The notes under the pieces: model-generated
What the model saw: the letters and a program-made list of their open reading frames with translations, nothing else
Told to the model about the DNA's origin: nothing
Databases searched by the model: none
Translations under genes and position numbers: made by a program
NCBI RefSeq assembly: GCF_039503195.1
Contig: NZ_JBCJKP010000001.1
Coordinates: forward strand, 9,486,001 to 9,550,000
DNA: 64,000 bases
Reading direction: 5' to 3'
Source of the DNA: Streptomyces mirabilis
Lineage (GTDB): Bacteria > Actinomycetota > Actinomycetes > Streptomycetales > Streptomycetaceae
Shown: one piece after another, positions 35,563 through 45,455 of the stretch
Position numbering within the stretch: the first letter of the stretch is position 1
Layout: each line of letters begins with the position of its first letter

Positions 35563-36585
35563 TCAGCGCCAGCCGAGCTCCGGTGCCACGTGGGTGAGGA
35601 TGCTCTCCAGTACATGGGCGTTGTAGTCGACGCCGAGCTGGTTCGGGATGGTCAGCAACAGGGTGTCCGCGGCTTGGACGGCCTCGTCTTCCTGGAGTTG
35701 CTTCACCAGTACGTCCGGCTCGGCGGCGTACGAGCGTCCGAAGATCGCCCTGGTCGTGTCGTCGATCATGCCGAGCTGGTCCCGCGAGTTGCGGTCCTGG
35801 CCGAAGTAGGCCCGGTCCAGGTCGTTGGTCAGGGCGAAGACGCTGCGGCTGACCGATACACGCGGTTCTCGTGTGTGGCCTGCCTCCTTGTACGCCTCGC
35901 GGTACGCCTCGATCTGCTTGCGCTGCTGGACGTGCAACGGCTCGCCCGTCTCGTCGTCCTTCAGTGTGGAACTCTGCAGGTTCATCCCCAGCTTCGCGGC
36001 CCAGACGGCGGTCGCGTTCGAGCCGGAGCCCCACCAGATCCGCTCGCGCAGCCCCTCGGAGTGCGGCTCGATGCGCAGCAGCCCCGGCGGGTTGGGGAAC
36101 ATCGGCCGCGGGTTCGGCTTCGCGAAGCCCTCGCCATCGAGCACCTTGAGGAAGGTCTCGGTGTGTCGGCGGGCCATGTCCGTGCCGGTCTCGCCCTCCG
36201 CGGGGGTGTTACCGAAGTGTCGCCAGCCGTCTATCACCTGTTCCGGTGATCCGCGGCTGATGCCGAGTTGCAGCCGGCCGCCGGAGATGAGGTCGGCAGC
36301 GCCGGCATCCTCGGCCATGTACAGCGGGTTCTCATAGCGCATGTCGATCACGCCGGTGCCGATCTCGATCTTCGAGGTCCGTGCACCGATGGCCGCGAGC
36401 AGTGGGAACGGGCTGGCCGCCTGCCGCGCGAAGTGGTGCACCCTGAAGTACGCGCCGTCCACGCCGAGCTCCTCCGCAGCGACCGCCAGGTCGATGGACT
36501 GGAGCAGGAAGTCGGCCGCGGACCGGGTCTTGGAGTGGGCACTCGGCGACCAGTGGCCGAACGAGAGGAAACCTATCTTCTTCAC
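35563..36585 (-). CDS. LLM-class (luciferase-like) flavin-dependent oxidoreductase
   Basis: 340 residues, bacterial-luciferase TIM-barrel fold: MKKIGFLSFGHWSP, VDGAYFRVHHFARQAASPFP, IEIGTGVIDMRYENPLYMAE, GGRLQLGISRGSPEQ and ERIWWGSGSNATAVWAAKLG. Uses FMNH2 or F420 to oxidise or reduce an unknown substrate. GTG start at 36585, with GGAG overlapping it, so initiation may be unusual. Lone gene; no reductase partner nearby. Confidence 0.88.
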   Translation of the reverse strand: MKKIGFLSFGHWSPSAHSKTRSAADFLLQSIDLAVAAEELGVDGAYFRVHHFARQAASPFPLLAAIGARTSKIEIGTGVIDMRYENPLYMAEDAGAADLISGGRLQLGISRGSPEQVIDGWRHFGNTPAEGETGTDMARRHTETFLKVLDGEGFAKPNPRPMFPNPPGLLRIEPHSEGLRERIWWGSGSNATAVWAAKLGMNLQSSTLKDDETGEPLHVQQRKQIEAYREAYKEAGHTREPRVSVSRSVFALTNDLDRAYFGQDRNSRDQLGMIDDTTRAIFGRSYAAEPDVLVKQLQEDEAVQAADTLLLTIPNQLGVDYNAHVLESILTHVAPELGWR

Positions 36586-36717
36586 TCCAGGTCAAAGCGT
36601 CCGGCGACCGCGTTTGATTCCCCGCATGGGCCGGGTGCGAATGAGGACGGCGAACCCACATACGAGGCCCTCACCCTTCTGCTCAGCCTGGACATCGAAG
36701 ACCAAGACTGCCCTTGA

Positions 36718-37085
36718 TCAGCTGGTCCTCCGCGGCACACTCACGCCGGGTGATGGGGCTTGAATGCCGTCGAGGAGCTGCGCGAAGGTGATCTCTTCGT
36801 CAGTGGGGCCGTGGTCGGGGGACTTGCGGAGGGCGTTCAGCGTTCCGGCCGGGTGCCGCACTGGGCGAGCAGGTGGGGCAGCGCGAGGGCGGCCGCGGCC
36901 GTTTGCAGCCAGTCGGGGACGTCGTCCTGGTGGCAGACCCAGGCGAGTTCGAGCGGGTGCAGCGCGGGGAGTGTCTCGGTGACCGCGGTGCGTGGAGTGT
37001 GCGGGGTGCCGGCAAGGGCGGGCAGCGCGGCGACCCGCCAGTGCCGGTAGGACCCGACGGCCGGAGAAGGGGAGTAGCCGATCAT
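36718..37085 (-). pseudogene. Frameshifted hypothetical protein
   Basis: ATG 37085 opens MIGYSPSPAVGSYRHWRVAA, LPALHPLELAWVCHQDDVPD and ALALPHLLAQCGT, and stops at 36837. The next frame continues smoothly as LNALRKSPDHGPTDEEITFA and QLLDGIQAPSPG. A single indel near 36840 explains it. No family recognised; sequencing error cannot be excluded. Confidence 0.45.
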
Positions 37086-37312
37086 GGCGGACGCGGTACG
37101 TCGCGGGCGAACTCAAGCGCCCGCGCAAGAACCCCGCCGCCCGTACAGAGGCTCACGTCAGGCAACGGTGGCATGGATCGCGCCCGCGCCGGGGCTCCTC
37201 TGAGCACACTGTGGGAGCCCGGGGGTGAGATTTCCCCAGGTCACCCGCCCCCCGAACAGGCCAAGGGCCGGATCGTGCCCTGGCGTGACGAGTTCACCGA
37301 CGGAGGCCGTCT

Positions 37313-37852
37313 GTGATCGACGCAGCCGAGATCATCCGGGCCGGGACCGGCATCGGTTTCGTGTGGGGGCCCGATGCCGACATCCTCTGGGCCCGAGCGT
37401 CCCCCGCCCTCATGGCCGTGCTGACCTTCGAACTGCCCGACGGATCGACGTGCGAGGTCGATCTCGTCCAGGTCCTCAACGCCGGGTACGCCGGGCGCAG
37501 CCAGCACGACGTCGCCGCGCACGTCGCGGAGCTCGCCGAGCTGGGCGTACCGGGCCCGTCCGTGACGCCGGCGCTCTACCCTGTCCCCCCGTACCTCGCC
37601 CAGCAGACCGAACGTGTCGCGGTCCAGCACGGCCGCACCTCCGGCGAGGCCGAGTGGGCGCTGGTCGTCGCGGAGGGCGGGGAACTGCTGCTGACCGCCG
37701 CCTGCGACCACACCGACCGCGACCTGGAGGTGCACGGGGTGGCGTGGAGCAAGAACGCCGGCCCGGACGTCGCGTCGAACTGGGCGACCCGACGGACGGG
37801 GACGTCATCAGCCTCGCCTACGACGTCCGGCCCATGCCGGAGCCCATCGGCT
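37313..37852 (+). pseudogene. DUF2848-family protein, frameshifted near its end
   Basis: GTG 37313 with a CGGAGG site. Matches DUF2848 (a fumarylacetoacetate-hydrolase-like group) from TFELPDGSTCEVDLVQVLNA and GYAGRSQHDVAAHVAELAEL to EAEWALVVAEGGELLLTAAC, DHTDRDLEVHGVAWSKNAG. After about codon 155 the frame degenerates, and DGDVISLAYDVRPMPEPIG continues in the neighbouring frame up to 37854. The protein would be about 180 residues against the usual 220. Confidence 0.55.
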
Positions 37853-37876
37853 GACGCGCCTGACGGGAAGCGTTCC

Positions 37877-38349
37877 TCAACAGCCCATCCGCTGCCCCGC
37901 GACACGGATCAGTTCGTCCAGGGCGGTCTCGGCGGGGCAGTGGGCGACGCGGTAGGAGATCTCCTGCGGACGGCTGACGCTTCGGCGGGCGATCACCCAG
38001 TGCGGCGTTCCGGCCCGTGCAAGGGCCGTACCTCGACCCGGGCCCAGTCGTAGATCCGCAAGCCGTGGGCTCCCTCGCCGCACGAGCGGTGCTTCCACTT
38101 CTGGCGCGGGAGCCCGGGCACCGTTCACGGTCGTCCGTCCACCAGGTGGGCAGATACAGGCGCGGTCGATCGACGTCCGCCCGCGGGGAGCCGCATGGGC
38201 GGGGAAGACACCGATCCGGTAGTTCCCCGTGCGCCCCGCGGTGCCCGAGTACGGTCGCTGCACCCTCGCCGAGCGGACCCCCTTCTTCAGAGAGCCGGTG
38301 TCGCCCACGAGCGGGGCCGCATCCCGGTCTCCGAGGTGCTCCACGACAT
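37877..38349 (-). pseudogene. Decayed IS701-family transposase
   Basis: The minus strand reads LVGDTGSLKKGVRSARVQRP, YSGTAGRTGNYRIGVFPAHA, then after an internal deletion HWVIARRSVSRPQEISYRVA and LIRVAGQRMG. These are the first-DDE-Asp region and a C-terminal block of IS701 transposases. N-terminus and terminal repeats are not visible. Confidence 0.65.
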
Positions 38350-38448
38350 ATTCACTCCACCCTCCGCTTACTGACCCCGTGATGAACCACCGCTAGAGTC
38401 GCCCGATGACCGCGGACGGCAGGGGCGTCGAGACGAGGAGCCCGGACG

Positions 38449-39408
38449 ATGGACCTGGAGCTTCGGCATCTACGGACCTTGTGTGCGATCGCCGACGCCG
38501 GGAGTCTGGGGCGGGCCGCGGCACTCCTGAAGTACTCGCAGCCGGCGATGAGCACCCAACTGCGCCGGATCGAGCGGCTCTTCGGTGCGGACCTGTTCGT
38601 GCGTACCGCGTCGGGAGTCGAGCCGACCCGGTACGGCCTCGAGGTCCTGACTCAGGCGCGCGACATTCTGGCCCGTGCGGATGCCATCAGGCGCCGTCCG
38701 GCGGGGGACGGCGTCAAAGCGCCCCGGGTCCTGCGCCTTGCGGCGACCAACTCGCCCGTCCTGTCCGGCATGGTCGTCCGTATACGCAGCCGGAGGCCTG
38801 ATCTCACGCTGACGGTGAGCAGCGTCTATCCGTCGTCGGAGATAGTCGAACACTTGGAGAAGGGCGAGCTGGACGCCGCGATCGCCGCGGACTACCCCGG
38901 AATGGAGCTGCGGCACTCCGCGGCCGTGGCGCATCGCGAGATCGTCAACGAACCCGCGTTCGTAGCCCTGCCCGCCGGTCACCGCCTCAAGCACCGCATG
39001 GAGGTCCCCCTCGCCGAACTCGCCGACGAGGCCTGGTTCCTGACCCCCGACGACGGTGCCGGCTGGCCGGGCGTGTTCTACGCGGCCTGCGCGGCAGCCG
39101 GGTTCACGCCCGCGGCCGTCCATGAGTACCTCGGTGACCGGCTCCAGCTCCAGGACATGATCGCCGAGGGACTCGGCGTCTCCATCGTGCAGGCTACGAC
39201 CCGGCCGAGCCAGGGCGTGATCGTCAAACCGCTGACCGGCACACCGCTGTGGACCCGCTATCTGCTCGCATGGCGCCGCGACCAGGTCACGGAGGATATC
39301 ACGGAGACACTGTTCAGCTCCGCGCACGCGTCCTACCGCGACCTCATCACGCGGTCGGCTCACTTCCAGGCGTGGGCGGCGCAGACATTCCATCTGCCGC
39401 GTTCCTAG
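38449..39408 (+). CDS. LysR-family transcriptional regulator
   Basis: 319 residues. N-terminal winged helix LELRHLRTLCAIADAGSLGR, YSQPAMSTQLRRIERLFGAD, followed by the type-2 periplasmic-binding effector domain (VLRLAATNSPVLSGMVVRIR, LPAGHRLKHRMEVPLAELAD). Not next to a divergent target gene: an IS701 relic is upstream and the convergent aminopeptidase gene downstream. Target and inducer unknown. Confidence 0.9.
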   Translation: MDLELRHLRTLCAIADAGSLGRAAALLKYSQPAMSTQLRRIERLFGADLFVRTASGVEPTRYGLEVLTQARDILARADAIRRRPAGDGVKAPRVLRLAATNSPVLSGMVVRIRSRRPDLTLTVSSVYPSSEIVEHLEKGELDAAIAADYPGMELRHSAAVAHREIVNEPAFVALPAGHRLKHRMEVPLAELADEAWFLTPDDGAGWPGVFYAACAAAGFTPAAVHEYLGDRLQLQDMIAEGLGVSIVQATTRPSQGVIVKPLTGTPLWTRYLLAWRRDQVTEDITETLFSSAHASYRDLITRSAHFQAWAAQTFHLPRS

Positions 39409-39446
39409 GGCAAGTTACGGCGGCGCCCGCGCCTTGGGACGCAGGG

Positions 39447-40880
39447 TCAGGCCAGGAGCTCACCCATCCACGTCTCGATCGCCGACGCGGTGCGCGGCAG
39501 CGCTGACGACATGAGGCGGGCGCCGTCCTGCGTGACGACCAGATCGTCCTCGACGCGCACGCCGACGCCGCGCAGCTCCGGCGGCAGCGTCAGGTCGTCC
39601 GGCTGGAGATACAGGCCCGGCTCGACGGTCAGGACGTGGCCCGCCTCCAGGACGCCGTCCAGGTACTGCTCGGCACGGGCCGCGGCGCAGTCGTGGACGT
39701 CCATGCCCAGCATGTGGCCGCTGCTGCACCACGTGTAGCGGCGGAACAGACCGCTCTCGGGCTCAAGGGCCTCGTCCGGCGTCACCGGGAGCAGGCCCCA
39801 GGAGTGCAGCCCCTCGGCGATGACCCGCATCGCAGCGAGGTGGAAGTCACGAAAGCGCGCGCCCGGCCGGACCGCCGCGATACCGGCGTCCTGCGCGGCG
39901 AGCACGAGGTCGTAGAGGTCGCGCTGCGCGGCGGTGAAGGTGCCGCTCACCGGAAGGGTGCGTGTGATGTCGGCCGTGTAGAGCGTGTCCGACTCGACGC
40001 CGGCGTCGAGCAGCAGCAGGTCACCGGGACGGACCGGACCGTCGTTGGCGATCCAGTGCAGTACGCACGCGTGCGCTCCGGCGGCGGCGATTGTCTCGTA
40101 GCCGAGGCCGTTGCCCTCGAGGCGGGCCCGCAGACCGAAGACGCCCTCGACCCAGCGTTCGCCGCGCGGATGGCGGACGGCCTCGGGCAGTGCGCGCACG
40201 ACGTCGGTGAATCCGGCCGTCGTGGCGTCCACCGCGATCTGCACCTGCTCGACCTCCCACTCGTCCTTGACCAGGCGCATCTCGGACAGGAACGAGGCGA
40301 ATTCGAGGTCGGCCTCCTCACGGCCGGTGCTGTCGACGAGCGTGTCGATCTCCGGGTCGACGCCGCGCAGCAAGCGGGTCGGTCGCGCGCCGTTCAGCCG
40401 GGCGGGCACGTCGTCGAGGCCCTGGGTCGCCACGCCGAGCAGTGAGGAGGCCTCGTCGAGGGTGGCGCGGCGGCCGACCCAGATCTCGCCGTAGCGGCGG
40501 TCGCGGTAGAACTCCCCGGTGTCGCGCGGGGATCGCGGGCGGACGTGCAGCACCGCCTCGTGACCCGAGGCGGTCGGTTCGAGGATCAGGACGCTGCCCG
40601 GCTCGGTCCCACCCGTCAGGTACGAGAACGCGGTGTGCGGCCGGAACCGGTAGTCGCAGTCGCTGCTGCGCACCTTGAGGACGCCTGAGGGAACGACGAG
40701 CCGTTCGCCGGGGAAGCGCGCGGACAGCCGGTCGCGCCGCTTGGCCGCCCACGGTGCGATCGACTGCGCGGGCGGATCGGTTCGCGGCGAGGACTCCCAG
40801 TTCCCCATGAGGAACTCGGCGAGCGCGGCGGAGACCGGAAGGTCGTGCGAACCCGTGTGGAGCGGCTTCTTCGTCGTCAT
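39447..40880 (-). CDS. pepP: Xaa-Pro aminopeptidase (aminopeptidase P, M24B)
   Basis: 477 residues from ATG 40880. Removes N-terminal residues preceding proline using two Mn ions. Pita-bread fold ligands are all visible: Asp in LLLLDAGVES, Asp in YTADITRTLPV, His in SSGHMLGMDVHD, Glu in LTVEPGLY and Glu in GVRVEDDLVV. The N-terminal domain (FPGERLVVPSGVLKVRSSDC, FRPHTAFSYLTGGTEPGSVL) is complete. Streptomyces often have two such genes. Cytoplasmic; monocistronic. Confidence 0.93.
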   Translation of the reverse strand: MTTKKPLHTGSHDLPVSAALAEFLMGNWESSPRTDPPAQSIAPWAAKRRDRLSARFPGERLVVPSGVLKVRSSDCDYRFRPHTAFSYLTGGTEPGSVLILEPTASGHEAVLHVRPRSPRDTGEFYRDRRYGEIWVGRRATLDEASSLLGVATQGLDDVPARLNGARPTRLLRGVDPEIDTLVDSTGREEADLEFASFLSEMRLVKDEWEVEQVQIAVDATTAGFTDVVRALPEAVRHPRGERWVEGVFGLRARLEGNGLGYETIAAAGAHACVLHWIANDGPVRPGDLLLLDAGVESDTLYTADITRTLPVSGTFTAAQRDLYDLVLAAQDAGIAAVRPGARFRDFHLAAMRVIAEGLHSWGLLPVTPDEALEPESGLFRRYTWCSSGHMLGMDVHDCAAARAEQYLDGVLEAGHVLTVEPGLYLQPDDLTLPPELRGVGVRVEDDLVVTQDGARLMSSALPRTASAIETWMGELLA

Positions 40881-40979
40881 ACCGGGATCGTAGGGAGCAA
40901 GGGGCCGCCCCGCCCCATACCGATTTTCAGCCGCACGCATAACACGAGGCGGAGACCTGCTCGGCGCCCCGCCCTGACC

Positions 40980-41025
40980 GTCAACTGCCTCTGCGGGCAA
41001 GGATCGTCAACTGCCTCTGCGGGCA
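40980..41025. repeat. Two tandem copies of a 20-bp unit, period 26 bp
   Basis: GTCAACTGCCTCTGCGGGCA occurs at 40980-40999 and again at 41006-41025, with near-identical AGGATC/CGGAT linkers. It lies in the intergenic region upstream of the collagenase gene; a slipped duplication or a pair of regulator sites. Confidence 0.8.
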
Positions 41026-41153
41026 CGGATGTTATGGCCCGTCCCTCCATTGTCGTATCCCTCAGTCCGTTGTCACTGGCCACTGTGAGTGGGACGTTCC
41101 CCCCACGCTCGCCGCTCGTGCTCGAAGCGACCCCCACTCACGAAGGAGCATTG

Positions 41154-43160
41154 ATGCGTCGTCGACCTGCCCTGCCCGGATTCCGTCCCGGAAGTCCGTC
41201 CAGATTCTCGTTCAGATTCCTGGCCGTCAGCCTGGCGGTCAGCGCCCTGATAGCAGGCCTGCCTGCCGTACCGGCCCTCGCAACAGCCGGACCGAAGACC
41301 GTCGCAACGGCTGTTCCCACGACCACCGCCGTGACCGAGCCCAAGCCGCCCGCGCTGTCGCCGCTCGGCGCGAACACCGCTGCGTCCGACCAAGCAGACG
41401 ACCAGAGCGGGCGACTGGCCACCGCCCATGTCCGGCCGCTCAGCCCCCAGTTGTCGCAGACCTCCTCGACCTCGAAGGCCGTGCGGCCTCCCCAAGCCAC
41501 GCAACACGCGACAGCCGCGTCGTGCACCCCGGCCGACTTCGGCACCCGCACCGGATCCGAACTGGTCGCGTACATCCAGGACTCGACCACCGACTGCATC
41601 AACACGCTGTTCGGCATCACCGGCACGGACGCCCGCAACGTGTTCCGCGAGGCGCAGATGCTGACCGTCGCAGGCGCCTTCCAGGACGCGTCGCAGACGT
41701 ATCCCGGGGACAACTCCACCCACGTGTGGCAGCTCGTGCTGTTCCTGCGCGCCGGCTACTACGTGCAGTACAACGACGCGGCCGACGTCGGCGACTACGG
41801 CCCGGCCCTGGCCGCGGCCATCGCATGCGGACTGGACACGTTCATCGCCAACTCCCACTTCATGGACGTCAGTTCGGAACACGGCAACGTCCTGGGCGAC
41901 GTCATCATCCTGACGGACAGCGCCAACGAGCAGGCTCGCTACCTGGACACGTACCAGCGAGTGCTGAACGCCTACGACAGCTCCTACGACGCCTACTGGA
42001 GCATGGACACGGCCGTCAACGACGTCTTCACCCCGCTCTTCCGCGGCCACTTCAACCCCGCGTTCATCAGCGCGGTCACCGCCGACCCGAGCATCATCGA
42101 CACGCTGAACTCGTTCACCCTGAACCACATGTCGATGCTGAGCGGGACCTGGTACTTCATGGCCTCCAACGCCGGAACCGAGACGGCGCGCTTCCTCGAC
42201 ACGGCCGGGCTGGACGACAAGGTGCGGCCGATGGTGAAGGGCCTGCTCGGCGCCTCCTCGATCACCGGCCCGACCGCTCCGCTGTGGGTCGGCGCCGCCG
42301 AGATGACTTCCGCGTACGACGCGGCCCAATGCTCGTACTACGACACCTGCGACCTGACGTCCAAGCTCACCGCGGCGGCACTCCCCCTCACCTACAAGTG
42401 CGATGACGGGCACACTTTCCTTGCTCAGTCCCTGACCGACTCGGCGCTCGCCGAGGCCTGCAAGAGCGTGCAGGGACAGGACGCCTACTTCCACGGCATT
42501 GTCAGGGACAGCGGCCCGGTCGCCGACGACCGCAACACCAACATCCAGATCGTCGTCTTCGCGAGCCCCAGGGAGTACCGGACCTACTCAGGCTGGATCT
42601 TCGGCAACAGCACCGACAACGGCGGCGAATACCTGGAGGGCAACCCCGCCGACCCCGACAACCAGGCCCGCTTCGTCGCCTATGTGAAGAGCGTGGGCGA
42701 CGGCTTCCCGGCGGACATCTGGAACCTGAACCACGAGTACACCCACTACCTCGACGGCCGCTACGACACGTACGGCGACTTCTCCGCGGGCCAGACGGTC
42801 CCGGACATCTGGTGGATCGAGGGCTTCGCCGAGTACGTCTCGTACAGCTACCGGGGCGTGCCCGACACTGAGGCGCTCTCCGATGCCGGGAAGCACACCT
42901 ACGCCCTGAGCACCCTGTGGCAGAGCACGTACGCCAACTCCGACCTGACCCGCACCTACCCATGGGGCTACCTGGCCGTCCGCTACATGATGGAGAACCA
43001 CCCGGACGACGTGCAGGCCATGCTCACCAAGTTCCGCACCGGCGACTACGCCGGAGCCTATGCGGTCTACAGCACCGGCATCGGCACCCGTTACGACGCG
43101 GACTTCGCCGACTGGCTCGACACGTGCGCGGCCGGCGCCTGCCGGGGGAGCGGCAGCTGA
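41154..43160 (+). CDS. Secreted M9 collagenase-type metallopeptidase
   Basis: 668 residues from ATG 41154 with AAGGAG. Signal peptide (FRFLAVSLAVSALIAGLPAV ending near ALA), a Thr/Pro/Ser-rich linker to about 120, an M9 activator domain (CTPADFGTRTGSELVAYIQD onward), and the peptidase domain with HEYTH at 527-531 followed by WWIEGFAEYVSYSYRG carrying the third zinc ligand Glu. Cleaves collagen or gelatin outside the cell. It ends just after the peptidase domain (CAAGACRGSGS), without the PKD/PPC collagen-binding modules of larger family members. Confidence 0.9.
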   Translation: MRRRPALPGFRPGSPSRFSFRFLAVSLAVSALIAGLPAVPALATAGPKTVATAVPTTTAVTEPKPPALSPLGANTAASDQADDQSGRLATAHVRPLSPQLSQTSSTSKAVRPPQATQHATAASCTPADFGTRTGSELVAYIQDSTTDCINTLFGITGTDARNVFREAQMLTVAGAFQDASQTYPGDNSTHVWQLVLFLRAGYYVQYNDAADVGDYGPALAAAIACGLDTFIANSHFMDVSSEHGNVLGDVIILTDSANEQARYLDTYQRVLNAYDSSYDAYWSMDTAVNDVFTPLFRGHFNPAFISAVTADPSIIDTLNSFTLNHMSMLSGTWYFMASNAGTETARFLDTAGLDDKVRPMVKGLLGASSITGPTAPLWVGAAEMTSAYDAAQCSYYDTCDLTSKLTAAALPLTYKCDDGHTFLAQSLTDSALAEACKSVQGQDAYFHGIVRDSGPVADDRNTNIQIVVFASPREYRTYSGWIFGNSTDNGGEYLEGNPADPDNQARFVAYVKSVGDGFPADIWNLNHEYTHYLDGRYDTYGDFSAGQTVPDIWWIEGFAEYVSYSYRGVPDTEALSDAGKHTYALSTLWQSTYANSDLTRTYPWGYLAVRYMMENHPDDVQAMLTKFRTGDYAGAYAVYSTGIGTRYDADFADWLDTCAAGACRGSGS

Positions 43161-43293
43161 CCGAGCGCAGACGGCTGAGCGAGCCGCCGCCTGCCCCTGC
43201 CTCTCCCTGTCACTCCGCGGCCTGCCAAGGCGGCGACGTGTGGAGGTCGAGTTGATCGAGCGGCCCGCCTTCCACCGGTAGGCCGCACAGGGT

Positions 43294-43332
43294 ACGGGGA
43301 GGGCGGTACCGGACCGGTACCGCCCTCCCCCG
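43294..43332. terminator. Very strong bidirectional terminator
   Basis: A near-continuous dyad: GGGGAGGGCGGTACCGG (43296-43312) faces CCGGTACCGCCCTCCCC around a single central A. It lies between the collagenase (plus) and the Gfo/Idh/MocA gene (minus). Confidence 0.8.
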
Positions 43333-43343
43333 TTCGCTCCTCG

Positions 43344-44364
43344 TCATGCCGTGGTCGGCAGGACCGTACGTGGCCGTACCGGGAACCCGGCCGCCCGGTA
43401 GCAGTCGTCGATGAGCCGCATCGTGGTCAGCGCGTCGGCGGCGTCGAGTGTCAGCGGCGTCCCGCGCCGCAGATGGGCGGCGAAGGCCTCGAGTTGGTAG
43501 GTGTACGAGGACCGGCGGCCGAGTTCCTCGGTGCGCTCACCGACGGCCGTACGGACGACGACCCGGTCGTCCAGATGCGGCTGTACGAAGTTCACCGCCG
43601 TGGCTTCGCCGCGCGATCCCACGAGGCGGCAGCTCATCTGCCAGGTGTGGTGGGCCATGTGGCAGCGGGCGCTGCCCGTGGCGCCGCCCGGGAACTCCAG
43701 ATCGGCGTCCAGCCACTCGTCGACTCCCGCCGCCCGAGCCTTCTCACCGCCGCGCGCGGCGACCAGCCGGGGCGCCCACCTGCCCACGGTGCGAGCATGC
43801 GCCGGGCGTGCAGGATGTAGCACCCGAGGTCCATCAACGCGCCGCCGGCCAATGGGAGTTGCCACCGTACGTCGTCGTCAGGTGGCGCGGGCATGGCGAC
43901 CGTCGTCTCGACGCGCCGGAGGTCGCCCAACTCCCCGCTGTCCAGCAGCTCGTGCAGGCGCCGGGTGACCGGGTGGAACAGGTAGTGGAAGCCCTCCATG
44001 AACACCGTGCCCGCCTTGGCGACGGCCTCGTGGACCTCGGCCGCCTCCGCCGCGTCGCTCGCGGACGGCTTCTCGGTGAGGACGTGCTTGCCGGCCTGGA
44101 CGGCGGCCAGGTTCCACGGCCCGTGCAGACTGTTGGCCAACGGGTTGTGGACGACCTCGATCTCCGGGTCGGTGACGAGCGAGGCGTAGGAGTCCCCACC
44201 CGCTCCACGCCGTGCCTGGCGGCGAAGGCCTCGGCCCGGTCGCGGTCGCGGGCGGCCACCGCGACCAGGCGGTGGCCGGTCGCCCGGGCCGGTCCCACGA
44301 CCGACAGCTCGGCGATCCGGGCCGCGCCCAGGACTCCGATCCGCAGGGGTTCGTCCGTCATCAC
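43344..44364 (-). pseudogene. Gfo/Idh/MocA-family oxidoreductase broken by two frameshifts
   Basis: A full-length sugar-type NAD-dependent dehydrogenase (about 340 residues) can be read by joining three frames: PLRIGVLGAARIAELSVVGP to HGVERVG; SYASLVTDPEIEVVHNPLAN, GKHVLTEKPSASDAAEAAEV (catalytic EKP) and GCYILHARRML; then DEWLDADLEFPGGATGSARC to the end. The first break (near 44196) is the loss of one G from a G run; the second is near 43800. Overlaps the upstream paralogue by four bases, so formerly one operon. Real decay or homopolymer sequencing error. Confidence 0.75.
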
Positions 44365-45364
44365 TTACGCACCTCGTCGAGTCGTACGGGCCGGTGTTCA
44401 CGCAGGGACAGGGTGCACGCCTCGGCGATCAAGCTCGCCTCGATGGCGTCCGCGACCGTGCAGGGGGAGGTACGGGTGCCGGCGACGACTTCGGTGAACG
44501 CGGTGAGTTCGGCGCGGTAGGCGTCGGCGAACCGGTCCATGAAGATGGTGTGCGGCGTTCCGGGCGGGAAGGCGGTGCCCGGTTCGACGGAGCGCGGCGG
44601 CAGTCTGTCCTCCAGGCCCACCGCGATGCTGTCCTTCATACCGTGCAGCTCCAGACGCACGTCGTGACCGCGGGCGTTGTGGCGGGAGTCGGAGATGACG
44701 GCGATGGTGCCGTCGTCCAGGGTGAGCAGGGCGGACGCCGTGTCGACGTCGCCCGCCTCACGGATGTACTCCGCGCCGCGGTTGCCACCGGCCGCGTAGA
44801 CCTCGACGACCTCGCGGCCGGTCACCCAGCGCACGATGTCGAAGTCGTGCACGCCGCAGTCGCGGAAGATGCCGCCGGAGACGGCCACGTAGGCGGGTGG
44901 CGGCGGGGCGGGGTCGAGGGCGGTGGACCGTACGGTGTGCAGGTCGCCGAGCTCACCGCTCAGCACGGTCCGGCGCGCGGCCGCAAAGCCCGCGTCGAAG
45001 CGTCTGTTGTAGCCGATGTGCACCTCGACGCCGCTGCCCTCCACCGCACGCAGCACCTCCAGGCTGTCCTCGACCCCGCGGGCCACGGGCTTCTCGCGGA
45101 AGACGGGGATGCCCGCCCGCACGGCGGCGAGGATGAGGTCGGGGTGCGCGTCGGTCGCGGCGGCGATCACGACGCCGTCGACGCCGGCGGAGAGCAGGGC
45201 CTCGGGAGAGTCGGTGGCGGTGGCCCCGAAGCGTTCGGTGGCCGTGGCGACGGCCGTGGCCATCGGGTCGGTGACCACCAGGGAGTCCACGTGGTCCAGA
45301 GCCCGGCGAGGGTTTCCGCGTGGAAGGAGCCGATGCGGCCCAGCCCCATGATTCCTATGCGCAT
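44361..45364 (-). pseudogene. Gfo/Idh/MocA-family oxidoreductase (inositol-2-dehydrogenase-like) with one frameshift near its start
   Basis: ATG 45364 opens MRIGIMGLGRIGSFHAETLAG (Rossmann motif), then a one-base loss in a GGG(G) run near 45303 moves the frame; DSLVVTDPMATAVATATERF to RPVRLDEVRK completes a 335-residue dehydrogenase with the EKP motif (PVFREKPVARG) and GGIFRDCGVHDFDIVRWVTG catalytic segment. Apart from this one base the gene looks intact and under selection, so a sequencing error is a serious possibility. Likely acts on an inositol or sugar. Confidence 0.75.
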
Positions 45365-45455
45365 GAGATGGGTGCCCCTTCTGCCCGAGGGCGGCTAGGT
45401 CCTGACCGTCGAAGACGATCTGGTCCCAGTGGTGGGCGGGGGCGGCGTTCGCGCG

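Noticed and set aside
40980..41025. CRISPR-like repeat
   Set aside because: Only two units with a 6-base gap; no spacers and no cas genes.
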